This document shows positions 1-8,805 of a stretch of DNA of 64,000 nucleotides, piece after piece. Made by a program: the position numbers and the translations under genes. Source of the stretch: Chthonomonas calidirosea T49 (GTDB taxonomy: Bacteria > Armatimonadota > Chthonomonadetes > Chthonomonadales > Chthonomonadaceae); NCBI RefSeq assembly GCF_000427095.1, contig NC_021487.1:620001-684000 (forward strand), given 5' to 3'. The notes under the pieces are model-generated. The model worked only from the letters and a program-made list of their open reading frames with translations, was not told the origin of the DNA and did no database searches. Positions within the stretch are counted from its first letter, which is position 1, and every line of letters begins with the position of its first letter.

Positions 1-1065
1 CTAGATAAACTGCCTTCCTCCTTGCAGCTGCCGGTGGCACAGACGCTCCTGAACGACGCGTTTCAGATGCTCCTCCAACAACGCTTCGCTATTGAAACTC
101 CAACAGCTAGCACCGTTGAACAGAAGGCTAGGACTCTAGGTATACCGCTTACCTGGCCTGTTAATCCTGTCCAAATTTGTAAGCTTTGTAGGGCATTGCA
201 TATGAACTATGCGATTGTCCTTCACGTAGATAACCTGAAGATTCAAGATGGAAGCTTCCGCATCGTCATCCTACACGCTACCCTGCATGTGCTCTCTGTC
301 TCATCTGCGGACAAGCTCTCCTTCACCCCGCTTCCTATCGTTGGGTTCGCACAGATCGCTCACGTCTTCCTCCACTCAAACTACGAACTCACCCAGGCTG
401 ATGCTATCCGCCTCGCGGCGCTACAAGCTGCTCAAATGGGCCTTCATGCCTTAGAAACAGGACAGACCTCGCCGTTCGCTCCTCCCTCCGTACACCTCGC
501 CATCTTACCTGTCCCCGCCCCTCAAATGGCAGATGCCATCCTTTTTAAATCCTCCGGTCGCGTTCTGCTCGTAGGCGCACAAAACCTCCCAACCGATCGT
601 AGTGACCTGCTCTCCATAAACCTCTTGCCTCTCTCAGCTCAGCAAATCTATACACCCGATGCAACTAAAAAAACTCTGGTAGAGCTCCACTTGACTCCCC
701 TCTCCCTTTGGCACGATGAAACACCGGATACTCAGCATCTTCAAAGCGTCGAAAAACAGATGAAAGCAGACTACCTCCTCTGCTTTCGGATAACCGACCT
801 GGAACTGCGCAGTTGGATAGAGCAGAGCGTCACAACGGATATTTCTACCCCTCAACTTGAAGGCAGCGCTGAAGCCGTAGGGTATCTTATAGACGGTAAG
901 AATCTGCAGACTCTTTGGCACCACCGTGTCATAGACACAATGCGCGTATCGGCTCCCATATCCGATCAACAGGCCGTGCAGACCGTTCTACGGGATGCTA
1001 TGCGGTTCGCACTTAGCGATCTCTCCGTATCGATGCAGAACTATCTCAAATCGTTTACCCGATGA
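1..1065 (+). CDS. Unknown protein, 5' end outside window
   Basis: The frame is open from base 1, so the start probably lies upstream; the first possible internal start is a TTG at 22. About 350 residues are visible. I do not recognise a family. The protein has no obvious signal peptide or membrane helix in the visible part, is rich in Leu, Ala and Gln, and ends in an ordinary mixed alpha/beta sequence. It stops at 1065, nine bases before recO, on the same strand, so the two are probably co-transcribed. Function unknown; possibly a lineage-specific conserved protein. Confidence 0.75.
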   Translation, partial: LDKLPSSLQLPVAQTLLNDAFQMLLQQRFAIETPTASTVEQKARTLGIPLTWPVNPVQICKLCRALHMNYAIVLHVDNLKIQDGSFRIVILHATLHVLSVSSADKLSFTPLPIVGFAQIAHVFLHSNYELTQADAIRLAALQAAQMGLHALETGQTSPFAPPSVHLAILPVPAPQMADAILFKSSGRVLLVGAQNLPTDRSDLLSINLLPLSAQQIYTPDATKKTLVELHLTPLSLWHDETPDTQHLQSVEKQMKADYLLCFRITDLELRSWIEQSVTTDISTPQLEGSAEAVGYLIDGKNLQTLWHHRVIDTMRVSAPISDQQAVQTVLRDAMRFALSDLSVSMQNYLKSFTR

Positions 1066-1074
1066 GGAACCACC

Positions 1075-1839
1075 ATGCCGACTTACACCGCTCAGGCCCT
1101 TGTGCTTCATCGCCGAAGTCTAGGTGAGCACGATCGTATTCTCACCCTCTTTACGAAAGAACACGGGAAAATATCGGCTGTTGCAAAAGGTTCCCAACGC
1201 ACTACCAGTCGCCTTGTTGGTGCCACCGAGCCATTTACGCACGTCCGTCTTCTTCTTGCCACCGCACGCAGTCTTGACATCATTACCCAATGTGAGATCG
1301 TCAATGCTTATCCTGCCCTACGAACCGACATCGAACGCCTCTCCCGTGCTGCCTACATCTGTGACCTGCTCGACGCTTTCTCTCACCCTCACGATGCCTC
1401 TTCCAGTGAAGCCGTTTTCGAACTTACCTGCGCTGCCCTGTTCCTCCTCACACAACCCTCCGCGTGGCTCGATTCCATCATCTACGCCTATGACATTCGC
1501 CTTTTGGAGATCTTAGGCTACGCTCCCGCTCTTGAATACTGCGCACACTGCGGCGAACCGCTTCAGGAACCCCCCTTTGGGTTTAGCCCTGCGGCTGGTG
1601 GCGCACTGTGCGCGCGTTGCCGACATACCTCGCTTGATGTCTTCCCTTTACCCGCCGATACCCTCATCGCGCTGCAAACGTTGCGAACGGCCCCTCCAGA
1701 GGCGCTGCTCCACTATTTGCCGCCTAAAACGGTGGTCTCTTCCATCGAACGTGCTCTCAGAAGTTTCATTCGCTTCCGCGCCGAGCGACCTCTTCACACG
1801 GTTGAGTTTCTCGACTCTCTACGCATTGCCAGAAATTAA
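1075..1839 (+). CDS. recO: DNA repair protein RecO
   Basis: RecO loads RecA on SSB-coated single-stranded DNA together with RecR in the RecFOR gap-repair pathway and can anneal complementary strands. The 254-residue length is normal. The N-terminal OB fold opens with the typical pattern (ALVLHRRSLGEHDRILTLFT, residues 8-27). A zinc site is formed by C156, C159, C179 and C182 (CAHC and CARC), the arrangement seen in many RecO proteins. The ATG follows a weak gagga element and lies 9 bases after the preceding gene. Family assignment is confident. Confidence 0.93.
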   Translation: MPTYTAQALVLHRRSLGEHDRILTLFTKEHGKISAVAKGSQRTTSRLVGATEPFTHVRLLLATARSLDIITQCEIVNAYPALRTDIERLSRAAYICDLLDAFSHPHDASSSEAVFELTCAALFLLTQPSAWLDSIIYAYDIRLLEILGYAPALEYCAHCGEPLQEPPFGFSPAAGGALCARCRHTSLDVFPLPADTLIALQTLRTAPPEALLHYLPPKTVVSSIERALRSFIRFRAERPLHTVEFLDSLRIARN

Positions 1840-1868
1840 AGGTGTATCCAAATTAGGAAGCTCTTGTG

Positions 1869-4800
1869 CTATTTCTCCAACGTGATCGCTGCGATACGAA
1901 AATCAGGCGCGTTCGGCAGCTGAATGGCAACCAACTTGCTCGTCTCGGTAACTGGCACCACATAGTGATAAAGTCCAACCGCCCCCGGCTGAGGGCCACT
2001 CGGCCCATTGTGCCAACGACAGTAGAACCCCACCTTCTGCAAATTGGACTCCAAAGCGTTCCATGGGTCCACGCTCAGTGCCCATAGATCGGCCGAATCA
2101 CCTCCTCCCGGAATGGCAAATACCAGTCGCAGCTGGGTGGGAAGAGATTTCGACGCGCTAGCGCCCAAAATGTGAATAAACCGATAGACCCCGCTCTGCT
2201 TTCCTAGCTCAAGGCGTTGACCCATACAGGCCAAAAAGTCTTCCCCCTTCGCGTTAGGGCTACCCCATAGAAAGGCTATACGGCGATTGGAGTCTGGTCC
2301 GCCATGGTCTACAGGCATCCAGATATTAGAGGGTATGGGCCCGCTGACGGCATAGTTCGGTATTAACGCTCTAGGAAACGACAGCCCCTGATCATCAAAA
2401 CTCCCTATGCCAGGCATCATCTCACTTGTGACACCCTTAATATTGTAGAGTGTTGAAAGATCCACAAACTGCAACTTGCCGTCCACCACACGCACAAGCT
2501 GCACCAAACGGTCATCTACGCGTGTGCAGGACGTTGTAGATGACCAGGTATCGCCCACTTGTAAATCCCAAACAAGATAGTACAGACCATCATAAGGAGG
2601 CGCCGTTACCCATGCAAGGAAACCGTTCAGCTTTTGCCCCGGAGCGATATCCTGGGGGATCGGGGTGGTCTCATCGTTAAATACATACTCCGTGCCGTCG
2701 AGGTAGTACCAGTGATAACCTACCCGTACAAGGTTCTTCTTCCATATCTGCGGGCCGTCGTTCATCAAAGAGATCGGCACCGGCAGCCGATGAGCGGCAG
2801 GTAGTTCGCCTGGAATCTGAGTAGATAGAAAACGTGGACCAAAATCGTAGGGTACCACGCAGATGGGCATTGCATCTATCGAGACTCCATTCCCTTTGCC
2901 ATCCGCTATCTCCCAACGGGCGAGATAGGTCCAGTTGTCACGCTGATGCCACACTGGCAGCGGTTTCCCATCCGGCGTCATCAAAGGCAACTGTAGGGTA
3001 ACCGCTATTACACTGCCGGGCACCTCATCTTTAGTGAGCGTCATGGAAGCATCGGCCATATCAACGGGTATCTCCGTTTCGTGCCCCGACACCGCCTCCT
3101 CCACCCGATAAAGCCGCAGCGTTACACGAAACCCTTCCGAGGCCTTCCACGCCACTGCCCCATCATTTCTTAGAAGCGCGTGAACCGTATAGACGCTCCC
3201 ACTCTCCATTATTGGGCGCAAATCGGATTGGATAACCTCGGCAGCTATTGATGGCAACTCGGATGCGTTTTCAACCTGTTCCGGCAGACGAACCATTCCA
3301 CCTGGCAAATTCGTATCGAGGAAGGGACTATCTGCGGTGGCGCGTTGGAGTGTGGTCAAACCGATCTCAAGAGTATAGGCACCCGGCGTCAGAGGGGCCC
3401 CATTGGGGCTAATCACATGTACTTGCAAAGGAATACTGACGTTTTGGCCAGGAGCCACCGATTCGGGCAACGGAATAGGTTCACCGTAAGCAACGGGTGT
3501 ACCGTTTTTTACCCACCGATAGGCCAATGCTATCGGTGCCTGTTTTGCACCCCAAACCTCCGTGCCGGTATTTTCCACACGGATCAAGGCGTCCACCGTG
3601 GAGCCTGCTTCAACGCGCTGTGGCAACCCGACCGCAAAGAAACGTGCCGACGTCCGATGCAGTCCTATCCACCTCTGAGCATACTCGCGGGTAATATCCA
3701 CCATAATGTAACCGTCTTCTAGGGAGGGAGCCACTTCTGTGGCATCAGTATAGCCATTCCAGCTATCCACCAAAATCCAGTTCGGGTCTGCCGAAAGCGC
3801 TGCGTTCCAGTGATCGCGATAGGTCGCGCCGTCATTTCGAGACACATATCGCTTCAGTGCCTCTGCACTATGGTCACTCACGGTGGGGTCATATCCTGGC
3901 GACAAAGTCGCAAGTCGTATCCACCCTCCCTGCTCCGCAGTCACGCCTTTGTCACGAGCTAACTCGAACAAACCGTCCAACGGCATCCCGCGGTAATCGG
4001 GCGTACCGATAAAGAGGAGATCGGCTCCTGCAAACTCCTCAGAAAACCGCCGACGTAAGTCGGCGAAAAGCGAGGGTGTGGGCGATGAAATAGCATCCTC
4101 ATGGTTGATAAAGATCGGATAGGCAATGCCACCACCATTCTCTGCATCTAGCGGTACACTAAAGCGAAACTCAGACGGAAGGTGCCGATAAAAGTCACGA
4201 ATTCCACTATATAAAGCCTCTTCTGTTAGTTCACGAGCGTCCTTCAGATCGAGGTAGAGGGCAACAAGAGGATAGTCCTGGCGTGAGGCCCTTGCAGCTA
4301 ACAAAGCCACCACCAACGCACTTAGCCCTTTATCTGCGTATTCCTTTCGTGCCGTTAAGCGGTACACCGGCAAAATCACATCTATGCCCGCTTGACGTGC
4401 TGCCACAATCTGCTGCAAGTGCCAGTCTGCGCAATCATAAGAAAACCAAGGGCCTGAGCCATCTAGCGGATGATGAGCTAATGCAGTACTTCCATCATTA
4501 CCCACCACCCCCATAGGAGGCGCCTCTTTTCTTGGATCGGCTTGATAGTTATAGTAATAGAGGGCCATGAGTGCAGGTGTAACAGGCTGAGGCTTATGCG
4601 GAACAACCTGCCGGCTAGGATAAGAAGTTACTGGAATAATCGGTCGGGGAGCTTGCGGCTGAAACGGTGGATGCTCACGAGCCTGTTGTGTGTTGAGGAC
4701 TACTAAGCCAGCACTTGTCTCTCCACCGAACACAAAGGCCGATTCGGCATTCCACTCTCCTGGGCTAACAGTGCCATCAATAACCGGCTTGGCGGCTGCA

Positions 4801-5576
4801 AAACGTGGGCAAATAAGGGTATCAATATGTGCAGGTTCTGCAGCCTCGCTCAACACAAGCTGCCCCCACAAAGAAGGGTTGTAAAGGTCTGCCCGGCTGG
4901 TAATCCGAGGCGACAAACAGAGCAACTTGGGGCTATCCGGCGTGGTAGACTGTGTTGCAACCGTAAATCCCAAACGCAATCCTGGCGATGGTTTCACTCC
5001 TAAATCTACCCAAGGAATCGCTGCTTCTAGCGTGTAGCCCGGCACATAGGTTCCTGTAATACGCTGTGCCCCGTGAGGTGCTACAGCATATTTGATGATC
5101 TGCGAAAGCAAGGCAATGCGCGCGGCCTCGCGCTGCTTCTCATCTTCCTTGCTCTCCTGTATCTGCTTGAGGCGATCGTTGATATCCTCCATCCCGTTAA
5201 ATAACGGCTTGAAATCAGGGCCGCGATACAGCTGCAGTCCACCAACGGCACTTGCGGCCACCATTACAGTCTTGGCATTCGGCTTGGTAATCGTGTGGTC
5301 ATCATCTGTTTGGATGAGCACAAGGATCGCATCGTCTTTGAGGGGATCGCTAAAAGGGGCCGAGTTTGTGCCTTGAAGCGTCGCTTTATTGACTACGACC
5401 CCAATGTAGAGATACTGATCGTCCCACCCTGTATAGCCAACAACTCGATTAGGACGCTCGGGCTCAGCCAACTCTAACGCCGTGCTGTTGGAAGGCGGGG
5501 AGGTTTGTGCAGAAGCTCGTAGGAGCGTGAATGAACATCCGATGATAAGTGCTATAATAGCTGCAATACGCTTCAC
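1869..5576 (-). CDS. Large secreted multidomain protein with CBM9-like and glycosidase-like modules
   Basis: The 1235-residue protein starts at a GTG with GGAGG 9 bases upstream and has a signal peptide (residues 1-24, ending ASAQ). Residues about 28-230 resemble the beta-sandwich of CBM9-type domains, and the IDGTVSPGEW motif that usually opens such a domain appears near residue 265. A segment around residues 325-640 (ALMALYYYNY, then a repeated pattern of strands and helices) looks like a TIM barrel related to endo-mannosidase-like families; I cannot name the family. From about 650 on there are several 90-110 residue beta domains with N-D-G/N-T-G and Trp patterns, like CARDB or NBR1-type modules. 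Probably an extracellular glycan-active or glycan-binding protein. It is divergently transcribed from the GH20 gene. Confidence 0.85.
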   Translation of the reverse strand: MKRIAAIIALIIGCSFTLLRASAQTSPPSNSTALELAEPERPNRVVGYTGWDDQYLYIGVVVNKATLQGTNSAPFSDPLKDDAILVLIQTDDDHTITKPNAKTVMVAASAVGGLQLYRGPDFKPLFNGMEDINDRLKQIQESKEDEKQREAARIALLSQIIKYAVAPHGAQRITGTYVPGYTLEAAIPWVDLGVKPSPGLRLGFTVATQSTTPDSPKLLCLSPRITSRADLYNPSLWGQLVLSEAAEPAHIDTLICPRFAAAKPVIDGTVSPGEWNAESAFVFGGETSAGLVVLNTQQAREHPPFQPQAPRPIIPVTSYPSRQVVPHKPQPVTPALMALYYYNYQADPRKEAPPMGVVGNDGSTALAHHPLDGSGPWFSYDCADWHLQQIVAARQAGIDVILPVYRLTARKEYADKGLSALVVALLAARASRQDYPLVALYLDLKDARELTEEALYSGIRDFYRHLPSEFRFSVPLDAENGGGIAYPIFINHEDAISSPTPSLFADLRRRFSEEFAGADLLFIGTPDYRGMPLDGLFELARDKGVTAEQGGWIRLATLSPGYDPTVSDHSAEALKRYVSRNDGATYRDHWNAALSADPNWILVDSWNGYTDATEVAPSLEDGYIMVDITREYAQRWIGLHRTSARFFAVGLPQRVEAGSTVDALIRVENTGTEVWGAKQAPIALAYRWVKNGTPVAYGEPIPLPESVAPGQNVSIPLQVHVISPNGAPLTPGAYTLEIGLTTLQRATADSPFLDTNLPGGMVRLPEQVENASELPSIAAEVIQSDLRPIMESGSVYTVHALLRNDGAVAWKASEGFRVTLRLYRVEEAVSGHETEIPVDMADASMTLTKDEVPGSVIAVTLQLPLMTPDGKPLPVWHQRDNWTYLARWEIADGKGNGVSIDAMPICVVPYDFGPRFLSTQIPGELPAAHRLPVPISLMNDGPQIWKKNLVRVGYHWYYLDGTEYVFNDETTPIPQDIAPGQKLNGFLAWVTAPPYDGLYYLVWDLQVGDTWSSTTSCTRVDDRLVQLVRVVDGKLQFVDLSTLYNIKGVTSEMMPGIGSFDDQGLSFPRALIPNYAVSGPIPSNIWMPVDHGGPDSNRRIAFLWGSPNAKGEDFLACMGQRLELGKQSGVYRFIHILGASASKSLPTQLRLVFAIPGGGDSADLWALSVDPWNALESNLQKVGFYCRWHNGPSGPQPGAVGLYHYVVPVTETSKLVAIQLPNAPDFRIAAITLEK

Positions 5577-5618
5577 AGAGTTATTCCTCCAAAACCGGCA
5601 GAGTTGCTAGGATTTGGG

Positions 5619-5648
5619 AATGTAGCATTTTTGCACTTCCTCTGTCAA
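5619..5648 (-). promoter_or_regulatory. Sigma-70 type promoter for the 1235-aa secreted protein
   Basis: On the minus strand TTGACA (5643-5648) is followed after 18 bases by TACATT (5619-5624). The GTG start lies about 42 bases downstream of the -10 box. The match is read directly from the sequence; activity is inferred. Confidence 0.65.
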
Positions 5649-5660
5649 GAAGACCTGCTG

Positions 5661-5710
5661 CCCTATCAAAACGACAGATAAGAGCCCCTTGATAGGGGCT
5701 TCCATTTTTC
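5661..5710 (+). terminator. Hairpin with T-run, with a competing upstream helix (attenuator-like)
   Basis: A 7-bp stem with a 4-base loop (5683-5689 with 5694-5700) is followed by TCCATTTTTC, the form of an intrinsic terminator on the plus strand. The 9-base element at 5661-5669 (CCCTATCAA) is perfectly complementary to 5689-5697, so an alternative helix would destroy the terminator stem. It lies 50-100 bases before the GH20 start. Whether a transcript runs through it is not known. Confidence 0.4.
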
Positions 5711-5760
5711 GTTCGAGACAGCATGCAGGATTTTTCGTGGGCTTTCTTTAATTAAAATGT

Positions 5761-8661
5761 ATGATACGTTCTGTGACGTCTGTTCTTGCGGTTTTAGCCC
5801 TCTCGCTCTTCTCTAGCATTGCAGCCATGGCACAAGCCTCTACACCTCATCCTGAAACACCTACCTCTATTGGACCGTGGAAAGCTTGGATGGAAAACGG
5901 GGCGCTTTCTTTAGACTACCAAGGCATTCCGTTTGCCCGTGGTGGTCAACTACAACTTTTTGCTCCAAACTATGCACAAGGCTACTTTAGCTCTGGGGCT
6001 CATCCTCCGGATGTTTCCGTAATCACTCAGCCTGATGGCGGTCTTACCTATCGTGCCGACTTTCATTACGATGAGGCCAGTCGCCATTTCACCGGTGTAC
6101 AACAGATCACGGTTTCGCCAAACGGGACGATTCGCGCTACCCTCCAAGCCAACTGGCAAGATACAACTCCAGCGCTTATAGAGTGGAATCCGCTTCGAAT
6201 TTGGGCCTACTTGCTGGTCGGTTCTACCCAAAAATGGGTTACCCGTGATGGTCAGCAAAACCAGCAGCCCATCTCTTACTTTCCGGTTCCCTGGCGCGCT
6301 GCCGAAATTCCCTTTCTTAACACTACTTTCCAACACACCGCCATCGGAGAGATAGATGTAGCCTTTCAAGGAGATCAGGGGGTCTGCTTTGATGCTCGCT
6401 CCGACCCCTACCTTGAAGGAGAGCCGTTTTTCTGGTGTGGGCTTGCCGGGAGCACACTGTCCCCAGGAGAGACATTTAACGAAACGCTATCGTTGAAAGT
6501 CGTTCCTTCTCCAACTCTGCCGTCTCTACAGACCGTCGCGAGAGGCGAAACGCTCCCTGCAAAGCGGCTCGATACACAACAAGCCCAAGTAGGCCCACCA
6601 CCGCTCACCGATGCGCAAGGGCACCCCGTCCTCGTACCCCAGCCCAAGCAGGTGGAATTCTCACAGACCGACTATCTACTCCCTAAAAAGCTACCGATCT
6701 ACCTCTATCTGCCGCATAACCAGCAGGGTCAGCGCGTTAACAAAGCCCTTATAGAGCTAGCACGTGAATGGGCATTGGAGGGCGTTCAATTTGTAACCGC
6801 CCATGGCGCTTGGGAAAACCAAGGGCTTCTTGTGGCCATAGCGGATAGGCCTTTGCCCGTGCAAGCGCCCGTGCCTCCTGTCGTCCCCGAAAGCTACGCA
6901 CTGGAGGTAACTCCAACCGCTGTTATGGTTGTCGGCAGAGACGCAGCAGGTGCCTTCTACGGCCTGCAAACCCTTCGTCAACTTCTACAACGAGATAAAG
7001 CTGGACAACCGATGCTACCTCAAGTCTCCATTTCAGATTGGCCTACGCTCGCCTTTCGCGGTGCCCATCTCTTTGTGGGAAAGCAGGCGCTTCCTTTCCA
7101 TGAAAAGCTCATCGAACGTGTTCTCTCACGCCTTAAGCTTAATAGAATGGTAATCGAGTGTGAATACACGGCATGGAAATCGCATCCTGAGCTCCATGTT
7201 CCCTTTGCAATGGCACCTCACGATCTTGCCAAAGAGATCGCTTTCTGTCGTGATCACTTTATGGAACCCATTCCGCTCATCGAAACGCTAGGCCATGCCC
7301 AATGGCTCTTCGTGAATAACCAACATAAAGAGCTTGCAGAAGACGTCACCACTCCTTATGCCTATAACGTAAATGACCCACGTACTTACCAAATCGTTTT
7401 TGATATTTTCAATGAGGCGATCTCTCTATTTCATCCTCATCTCTTCCATATCGGGCATGACGAGGTCACCCTTTTTGGGAAGTATCCGGCTCGACCTGAA
7501 AATCAACAGGAGGGACTCGTCAAACTTTTTGTAACCGACACGAAACGCTTGCACGACTGGCTCGCTAAGCGTGACATCCGTACTATGATCTGGTCGGATA
7601 TGCTGCTCAATCCACTAGAGGGAAAGCCAACACCACAAAACCCCTCACTATCTGCAGCCAACGCTCCCACAATAGCCGATGCTCAGGCGATGCGTGCTGC
7701 CTTACCAAAGGACATCATTATCTGTGATTGGCGCTATGCCCCCGGTAGTGAGCAGCGAAATGGTCTTGATCTCTTTCAAAAGGATGGTTTTCAGACCATC
7801 GGCAGCGCATGGTACGAGCCGGAGAATATCCGTGGCTGGGCTCAACAGGTCATACAAAACCGCTCCTTAGGCACGCTCCAAACGACTTGGGCAGGCTATA
7901 ACAGCAATGAAAGCCTTCTCTCTGAAGATTTCCCACAGTTCAGCGCCTTCGTTTTGGCCGCCGAATATGCTTGGAGCGGCTCAAATCTAAAGCCTCTCTC
8001 TCTAGGCCAGTCCCCTAATGCGGATACCCTGCCCTACTCGCCTTCCGAGCTTTTTACACGGCTCTACGGCGATCTACCGCCTCCCGGAGTATCGCGTCCA
8101 GGGTGGCTTGTTTCACTTTCAGACTCGGCTAACATTCAATTAGCACAAGCAGACAATGGCCTACCTTGGCAGACGGTCCTTACCCCATCGCAAACGCCCA
8201 CTCCAGAAGTGAACGACGCGACGACGGGTATCCTCTATGCCAACGATGGCCGCGGTATTCTGTTACGCGGACTTTACACTGCAGGCCCCGATAACTCCCC
8301 CCCAACAAGTCTTAACATTCCCATAGACCGACCTGCACGTACTATTGCCCTTCTCAGCGCCCTCACCTGCGACATTGGGCCAGGAAAAGTGGCAGCCTCT
8401 CTGATCGTCACCTATACCGATGGTACTAAGATCACCATCCCTCTTCGCTCGGGATATGAGACAGCGGCGCTAAGCGATCTCACGCACTCACGCTCCTATT
8501 TTGTCTCTACCATTCCCTACAGCATCGGGGCACGTACCGTGGCACTTCGCCTCTTTCGCTGGCACAACCCCTATCCGCGCAAAGACATCCGCTCCCTTAC
8601 TTTTCGTGCCGATAACCCGTTCGCGGGGCCCCTGCTTTTTAGCATAACCGGCGTTGAATAG
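5761..8661 (+). CDS. Secreted glycoside hydrolase family 20 (beta-hexosaminidase-like)
   Basis: This 966-residue protein would release terminal N-acetylhexosamine or related sugars from glycans outside the cytoplasm. Residues 1-25 form a signal peptide ending AMAQ. Residues about 30-270 are a beta-rich domain I do not recognise. Residues about 285-415 match the GH20b alpha/beta domain (ending FYGLQTLRQLL), then a TIM barrel carries the HIGHDE motif at 563-568 with D567-E568 as the catalytic pair of substrate-assisted hydrolysis. The C-terminal 170 residues are a beta sandwich. The ATG lacks a clear ribosome site. It is longer than typical hexosaminidases because of the N- and C-terminal additions; the true substrate is open. 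Confidence 0.88.
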   Translation: MIRSVTSVLAVLALSLFSSIAAMAQASTPHPETPTSIGPWKAWMENGALSLDYQGIPFARGGQLQLFAPNYAQGYFSSGAHPPDVSVITQPDGGLTYRADFHYDEASRHFTGVQQITVSPNGTIRATLQANWQDTTPALIEWNPLRIWAYLLVGSTQKWVTRDGQQNQQPISYFPVPWRAAEIPFLNTTFQHTAIGEIDVAFQGDQGVCFDARSDPYLEGEPFFWCGLAGSTLSPGETFNETLSLKVVPSPTLPSLQTVARGETLPAKRLDTQQAQVGPPPLTDAQGHPVLVPQPKQVEFSQTDYLLPKKLPIYLYLPHNQQGQRVNKALIELAREWALEGVQFVTAHGAWENQGLLVAIADRPLPVQAPVPPVVPESYALEVTPTAVMVVGRDAAGAFYGLQTLRQLLQRDKAGQPMLPQVSISDWPTLAFRGAHLFVGKQALPFHEKLIERVLSRLKLNRMVIECEYTAWKSHPELHVPFAMAPHDLAKEIAFCRDHFMEPIPLIETLGHAQWLFVNNQHKELAEDVTTPYAYNVNDPRTYQIVFDIFNEAISLFHPHLFHIGHDEVTLFGKYPARPENQQEGLVKLFVTDTKRLHDWLAKRDIRTMIWSDMLLNPLEGKPTPQNPSLSAANAPTIADAQAMRAALPKDIIICDWRYAPGSEQRNGLDLFQKDGFQTIGSAWYEPENIRGWAQQVIQNRSLGTLQTTWAGYNSNESLLSEDFPQFSAFVLAAEYAWSGSNLKPLSLGQSPNADTLPYSPSELFTRLYGDLPPPGVSRPGWLVSLSDSANIQLAQADNGLPWQTVLTPSQTPTPEVNDATTGILYANDGRGILLRGLYTAGPDNSPPTSLNIPIDRPARTIALLSALTCDIGPGKVAASLIVTYTDGTKITIPLRSGYETAALSDLTHSRSYFVSTIPYSIGARTVALRLFRWHNPYPRKDIRSLTFRADNPFAGPLLFSITGVE

Positions 8662-8737
8662 AGCATCGGAAGGCACATCATCCGTCGTTGTTCACCGCGT
8701 AGTTCCGCACGGTAGCTACATTTTTTGGTGAAACGGT

Positions 8738-8767
8738 AAAAGGCAGACCCTAGCTACCGGGTCTGCC
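8738..8767 (-). terminator. Intrinsic terminator of the ccm operon
   Basis: A perfect 9-bp stem (8742-8750 with 8759-8767, GGCAGACCC/GGGTCTGCC) with an 8-base loop is followed on the minus strand by TTTT (8738-8741). It sits 40 bases past the ccmF stop, between convergent genes. Confidence 0.7.
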
Positions 8768-8805
8768 TACTAACAGAGGAGAACGAAATAACTCAAAACC
8801 GTTTG

